Assembly (NCBI GenBank): GCA_043818555.1
Contig: JBDRFP010000030.1
Span: 1 to 29,416, forward strand
Direction: 5' to 3'
Origin: JAUYIW01 sp043818555
Lineage (GTDB): Bacteria > Patescibacteriota > Patescibacteriia > UBA9934
DNA length: 29,416 bases
The notes below the pieces were generated by a model that saw nothing but the letters and a program-made list of their open reading frames with translations, did not search any database and was not told the origin of the DNA. Positions 26,495-29,416 of this stretch are shown here, one piece after another. Within the stretch, counting starts at the first letter, position 1. Each line of letters begins with the position of its first letter. A program made the translations under genes and the position numbers.

Positions 26495-27883
26495 TTAGTA
26501 GGTTTGAGAAACCGTCCTTGCTGTAAGTCCAATCACATCTTCCGGATCTTCAGGGCCGGCAAGAATTGCTGTGATTAGATCCCCGAAAGCTTCTTCCACG
26601 GCAGCGTAGTCATTTCCCTTGTACCAGTGCTCTGCTGTCAGGGCCTGCATTACGAATGGTCCGAGCAGCTCATCTTCAAGTTGGGTGCTGATAAGATTCC
26701 TAAGCGCAGTTGGCTTTTCAGCTTCTGCCAGGTAAGACCCAACATTATCTTCATCGGCTGCAAAAAGTACAAAATCCCATGCCCAATCTTCATAGTCGGT
26801 AGAAGCTGAAACAGACTCGATCCAATAGTTTGCAAAGTTGACCTCCCGGCCACCTGTGATTTGCGGGATTTCAGCTATGCCAAAGTTAAGCTTTGGGGCA
26901 GCGGTTCTGATGAGCGGGATGTGGTAGCTGTAGCCAACGAAGAAGGCGGTTTCGCCGTTTGCGAATGCCTCGAAAGATCCTGTGTAGTCCTCATTCCATG
27001 AGTAAACGGCCTTAGTTGGATTGGCGAAGTCAGTGTAGAATTCCACTGCGTCGAGCCCTGGGAAAACTCCTTCAGGTGCGTCGTCAGGGACTGTGTTAAA
27101 AGCTACCCGCCCGCGTTCATCGACCATTGGCGTGCCATTTTGCATCATTAGGAGCGAGAGAATATCGGTTGAGCGTTCAACATTGTCCGCTGTGCCAAGC
27201 GCAGCGCCGGATTGGGTAATTGCGCCAGCTGAGTTGATTGTTGTCAACGCCTCGACCTGATCCTGGAAGTCGGACCATGTTTCTGCCGGGTTTGGAATGC
27301 CGGCGGCGTTTAGCAAATCTTTATTATAAAACAAGGCCAGCGTGTCGAGAGCAAGCGGTAGGCCGTAGATTCGTTCTTCTGCGTCGATTTTAGGATCTGG
27401 TTGGTACTCTAAAATTACATCCTCAGGCACCTGCTCAACGAAGACTGACTTCAAAGTTTTCATCGACATTGTTGCGTTGGTGGTCTGTACTGTAACAACT
27501 TCGCGCCGCACGGTTCCTCGCTGTTCTTGTGAAGTAATGGTTACCGACGACGGCATTGGCATCATTAAATCCTGGTATTCACGCATCCAAGTATTATGGA
27601 CAGCAAAAATGTCGGGTCCACGGCCTTCTGCGAATGCCCGGATTAGCTCGTCTTCATATTCATCAAAGCGGAGCTTGCGGTATTCGATGGAAACATTTGG
27701 GTGAAGCGCGCGGTAAGAATCGATAATGGTTTCGAACGCGTCTTCGTCATCGAATACTCGCCAGTATTCCAGCTTGACTTTTTCGAGTTCTGTGACCTCG
27801 CTGCCGCCAAAGCACCCTTGCCCTGTTGTAACAAACAGGGCCAGCAGAAGAATGAATGAGATTGGTTTAAAGGATGGTCGCAT
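26495..27883 (-). CDS. Extracellular solute-binding lipoprotein (family 1 type)
   Basis: The 462-residue protein has a lipoprotein signal ending TTGQGC (Cys24). Its mature fold matches sugar-type ABC solute-binding proteins: VKLEYWRVFDDEDAFETIIDSY, EGRGPDIFAVHNTWM, YGLPLALDTLALFYNKDLL, and ETAFFVGYSYHIPLI. Such proteins capture a ligand at the membrane for an ABC permease. No permease or ATPase gene is visible in the window, and it lies between galU and the pilin genes, so a role other than uptake is possible. Its start is only 5 nt after the galU stop. Confidence 0.88.
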   Translation of the reverse strand: MRPSFKPISFILLLALFVTTGQGCFGGSEVTELEKVKLEYWRVFDDEDAFETIIDSYRALHPNVSIEYRKLRFDEYEDELIRAFAEGRGPDIFAVHNTWMREYQDLMMPMPSSVTITSQEQRGTVRREVVTVQTTNATMSMKTLKSVFVEQVPEDVILEYQPDPKIDAEERIYGLPLALDTLALFYNKDLLNAAGIPNPAETWSDFQDQVEALTTINSAGAITQSGAALGTADNVERSTDILSLLMMQNGTPMVDERGRVAFNTVPDDAPEGVFPGLDAVEFYTDFANPTKAVYSWNEDYTGSFEAFANGETAFFVGYSYHIPLIRTAAPKLNFGIAEIPQITGGREVNFANYWIESVSASTDYEDWAWDFVLFAADEDNVGSYLAEAEKPTALRNLISTQLEDELLGPFVMQALTAEHWYKGNDYAAVEEAFGDLITAILAGPEDPEDVIGLTARTVSQTY

Positions 27884-27888
27884 ACTAA

Positions 27889-28761
27889 TTATTTACAAAC
27901 TTGTTTGAGATATTTTTTAAAGTCTTTGCCAATGTCTTGATGCTTAAGCCCAAGTTCAACCTGAGCTTTTAGGAATCCAAGCTTGTCCCCGCAGTTGTAC
28001 CATGTACCCTCGAACACGCAGCCATACAGGGCTTTTTTGTTTTTAATGTGAGTTTCAAAAGCGTTGGCGAGTCGGATTTCTCCGTCCGGACCAGGCTTTT
28101 GAGTTTTGAGAAGTTTGAAAATCGCAGGGGTCAGAATGTAGTGGCCGATTGCTACGAGGTCGGAAGGAGCTTTTGACAGCGGCGGCTTTTCAACAAAGCG
28201 GGAGATCTCCCAGGTTGTTTTGTCGAGTTTTGTGCCGTCGATTACACCAAAGCTTGGAACCATTTTTTTTGGCACTTTATGGAGCGCTACGACCGAATCT
28301 TCGTATTTGTCGTAAACATTCATTAATTGCTTAAGCGCGGGCTCTCCCGGGCTATCGATAATGTCGTCCCCGAATAAAACCGCTACCGGCTCGTGAGCGT
28401 CAATAAACGGAAGGGCTGAAAGTACCGCGTGTCCGTCGCCGAGTGGCTTTGCCTGACGCACAAAAGCAAACTTAGCGAGCTTCCCAATATCCGCCACCTC
28501 TCTTAGTTCTTTCATCTTCTTTTTTTGTTCCAGCCTGTATTCCAATTCAAAGTTGCGATCGAAATGATCTTCAATAGCTCGTTTGCCAATTGCTGTTACA
28601 AAGATAATCTCCTCAATGCCACTTGCCACTGCTTCTTCCACAATGTATTGGATAATTGGCTTATCAACGACCGCAAGCATTTCTTTTGGTTGAGCCTTTG
28701 ACGCCGGTAAAAACCTTGTCCCCATCCCGGCTACTGGGATAATAGCTTTTCGAATTTTCAT
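27889..28761 (-). CDS. galU: UTP-glucose-1-phosphate uridylyltransferase
   Basis: The 290-residue protein has the nucleotidyltransferase signature IIPVAGMGTRFLPASKAQPKEML (residues 8-30), VDKPIIQYIVEEAVASGI, VLFGDDII with the metal-binding aspartate, and RFVEKPP, all as in GalU. It makes UDP-glucose for surface polysaccharide synthesis. The ATG directly ends leader element B (CTACCGGGTATG), with no Shine-Dalgarno. galU, the solute-binding gene and the pilin genes run in one direction with short gaps, so they may be one transcript from the promoter at 28913. Confidence 0.95.
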   Translation of the reverse strand: MKIRKAIIPVAGMGTRFLPASKAQPKEMLAVVDKPIIQYIVEEAVASGIEEIIFVTAIGKRAIEDHFDRNFELEYRLEQKKKMKELREVADIGKLAKFAFVRQAKPLGDGHAVLSALPFIDAHEPVAVLFGDDIIDSPGEPALKQLMNVYDKYEDSVVALHKVPKKMVPSFGVIDGTKLDKTTWEISRFVEKPPLSKAPSDLVAIGHYILTPAIFKLLKTQKPGPDGEIRLANAFETHIKNKKALYGCVFEGTWYNCGDKLGFLKAQVELGLKHQDIGKDFKKYLKQVCK

Positions 28762-28904
28762 ACCCGGTAGTACAACTTTGAAGTTCGATGTTTGCTTTTA
28801 CGAACATCGAACAGGATTAATTATGATAAATATCCCCCCAGTTTAACTGGTTATTGCCTAGTAGTAGCCAACCTGGTCAAAATCAAAGTTGTACTACCGA
28901 GCAT
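28759..28904 (-). promoter_or_regulatory. Leader element, copy B, upstream of galU
   Basis: On the minus strand the left arm ATGCTCGGTAGTACAACTTT (from 28904) and the right arm AAAGTTGTACTACCGGGTAT (ending 28760) form inverted repeats of about 22 bp. Inside are CAATAACCA followed by a CCAGTT/AACTGG hairpin, and GTTCGATGTT/AACATCGAAC. The order of parts equals copy A, and the two internal hairpins have different sequences but the same pairing. The right arm ends on the galU ATG. Confidence 0.8.
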
Positions 28905-28912
28905 ACGAGATC

Positions 28913-28921
28913 ATTATATCA
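28913..28921 (-). promoter_or_regulatory. Extended -10 promoter of galU
   Basis: TGA-TATAAT on the minus strand, 8 bp upstream of leader element B. The predicted transcript start coincides with the 5' end of the element, so the element would make up the whole galU leader. No good -35 was found. Confidence 0.65.
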
Positions 28922-29003
28922 GAAATAGCCAGGATTCAGTAGTCAGTAGATTGGCGAGACTTGATTTTATCGGCGATCCGTGCTACTCTCTGACAAACAA
29001 TAT

Positions 29004-29093
29004 GGAGAGGTGGCTGAGTGGTCGAAAGCGCACGACTCGAAATCGTGTATGCCTGAAAGGGTATCGAGGGTTCGAATCCCTCCCTCTCCGCCA
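29004..29093 (+). tRNA. tRNA-Ser (CGA), CCA encoded
   Basis: Acceptor arms GGAGAGG and CCTCTCC pair. The anticodon loop is CTCGAAA (anticodon CGA), there is a long variable arm (ATGCC...GGTAT), the T arm is GAGGG-TTCGAAT-CCCTC, and GCCA ends the gene. Confidence 0.97.
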
Positions 29094-29097
29094 GAAT

Positions 29098-29130
29098 AAA
29101 AACACCCAGCATTGCGCTGAGTGTTTTTTT
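29098..29130 (+). terminator. Terminator after tRNA-Ser
   Basis: AACACCCAGC-ATTGC-GCTGAGTGTT followed by a T-run. Confidence 0.85.
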
Positions 29131-29389
29131 GTTTGTGTATTCTTGAAATAGCTCGAACGGAATTCCCCCCAAACCCCCTTCCTTTTTGCCCGCCTGCCGG
29201 AAACCTCCAGCGATTTTTTCGGCGGCCAGATTCTTTTCCTTGACCCACCCAACCCATTCGCGGGCAACGCTAAGGAACTCCCTATATTTTCGTTGCTAAA
29301 AAATAAATTTTTTGGTATCATAACATTATAGATAACTTACGAACGATAACATAATATCAATATCCTAATATCTATATTATCATATCACA
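29131..29389. other. Spacer with a possible gene remnant and an AT-rich upstream region
   Basis: No intact gene is seen. On the minus strand a frame of about 60 codons just downstream of a TAG (near 29300) reads like protein (REFLSVAREWVGWVKEKN, then LAAEKIAGGFRQAGKK) and runs into the tRNA terminator. It lacks a good start and may be a fragment. From about 29300 to 29389 the DNA is extremely AT-rich and probably holds the promoter of the next gene. Confidence 0.3.
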
Positions 29390-29416
29390 ATGGCAAAAAC
29401 AATACCAACTATTTCT
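29390..29416 (+). CDS. Start of a gene running off the right edge
   Basis: ATG at 29390 opens MAKTIPTIS after an AT-rich stretch with TATATTATCATATCACA. Only nine codons are visible, so no function can be assigned. There is no Shine-Dalgarno, as for several other genes here. Confidence 0.35.

Noticed and set aside
28936..29321. Minus-strand frames over tRNA-Ser with the word REGFEPSIP
   Set aside because: This is the well-known spurious translation of antisense tRNA-Ser sequence. Only the part beyond the tRNA terminator is kept as a possible remnant.

Overview
The window looks like the chromosomal origin region of a Candidate Phyla Radiation (Patescibacteria) bacterium. This is inferred from the family mix: six tandem pilin-like two-helix proteins of the CPR type IV secretion pilin kind, a three-cysteine ferredoxin fused to a NifU-type scaffold, a DipZ-like periplasmic thioredoxin, a glycosyltransferase/transpeptidase with Ig-like repeats, and the rpmH-rnpA-yidD / dnaA-dnaN layout. 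The standard genetic code fits throughout. The lineage inside CPR cannot be fixed from the sequence alone.

Layout. 1-1417 (minus): an orphan ClpX-type zinc-finger protein running off the left edge, then yidD, rnpA and rpmH. 1418-4666: origin-like spacer with DnaA boxes, dnaA, a second spacer, dnaN. 4749-9289: PBP1A-like enzyme (minus), 3D-domain cell-wall protein, lipoprotein. 9360-11884: tRNA-Cys, a host-attachment/eRF1-like protein, a VIT-type metal transporter, a DipZ-like thioredoxin. 11993-15713: methyltransferase, a LuxI/exosortase-type acyltransferase, a 7TM-GAF histidine kinase. 15837-17986: cysteine desulfurase and a NifU-like/ferredoxin fusion. 18296-19360: bifunctional phosphoglucose/phosphomannose isomerase. 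19493-23494: an 838-residue membrane protein of unknown function, divergent from two small secreted proteins. 23870-28761 (minus): galU, a solute-binding lipoprotein and six pilin paralogues, read as one run. 29004-29093: tRNA-Ser. A gene start lies at the right edge.

Two cis-element families stand out. (1) A leader element of about 140 nt, with about 22-bp terminal inverted repeats that end on the start codon, precedes exactly two genes, the sugar-phosphate isomerase and galU. The copies share the long stem, an internal CAATAACCA followed by a small hairpin, and a second hairpin whose sequence differs but whose pairing is kept. It is either a new cis-regulatory RNA or a TA-flanked MITE that supplies start codons. 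(2) Tandem arrays of 3-4 copies of an (A)ATAAACC motif, every 19-21 bp, lie in the sense orientation just upstream of rpmH, the lipoprotein gene, the thioredoxin gene, the cysteine desulfurase gene and the ferredoxin part of the NifU fusion. In the last case the array is itself translated as the interdomain linker.

A third theme is a two-class gene population. Several genes (zinc-finger protein, methyltransferase, acyltransferase, 838-aa protein, the two secreted proteins) have strong Shine-Dalgarno sites, and most have an exact TTGACA -35 with a 17-bp spacer. Many other genes (dnaA, dnaN, VIT, lipoprotein, thioredoxin) lack a clear Shine-Dalgarno site, and some begin within about 10 nt of a -10-like hexamer, as leaderless mRNAs would. 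The first class may be acquired or separately regulated.
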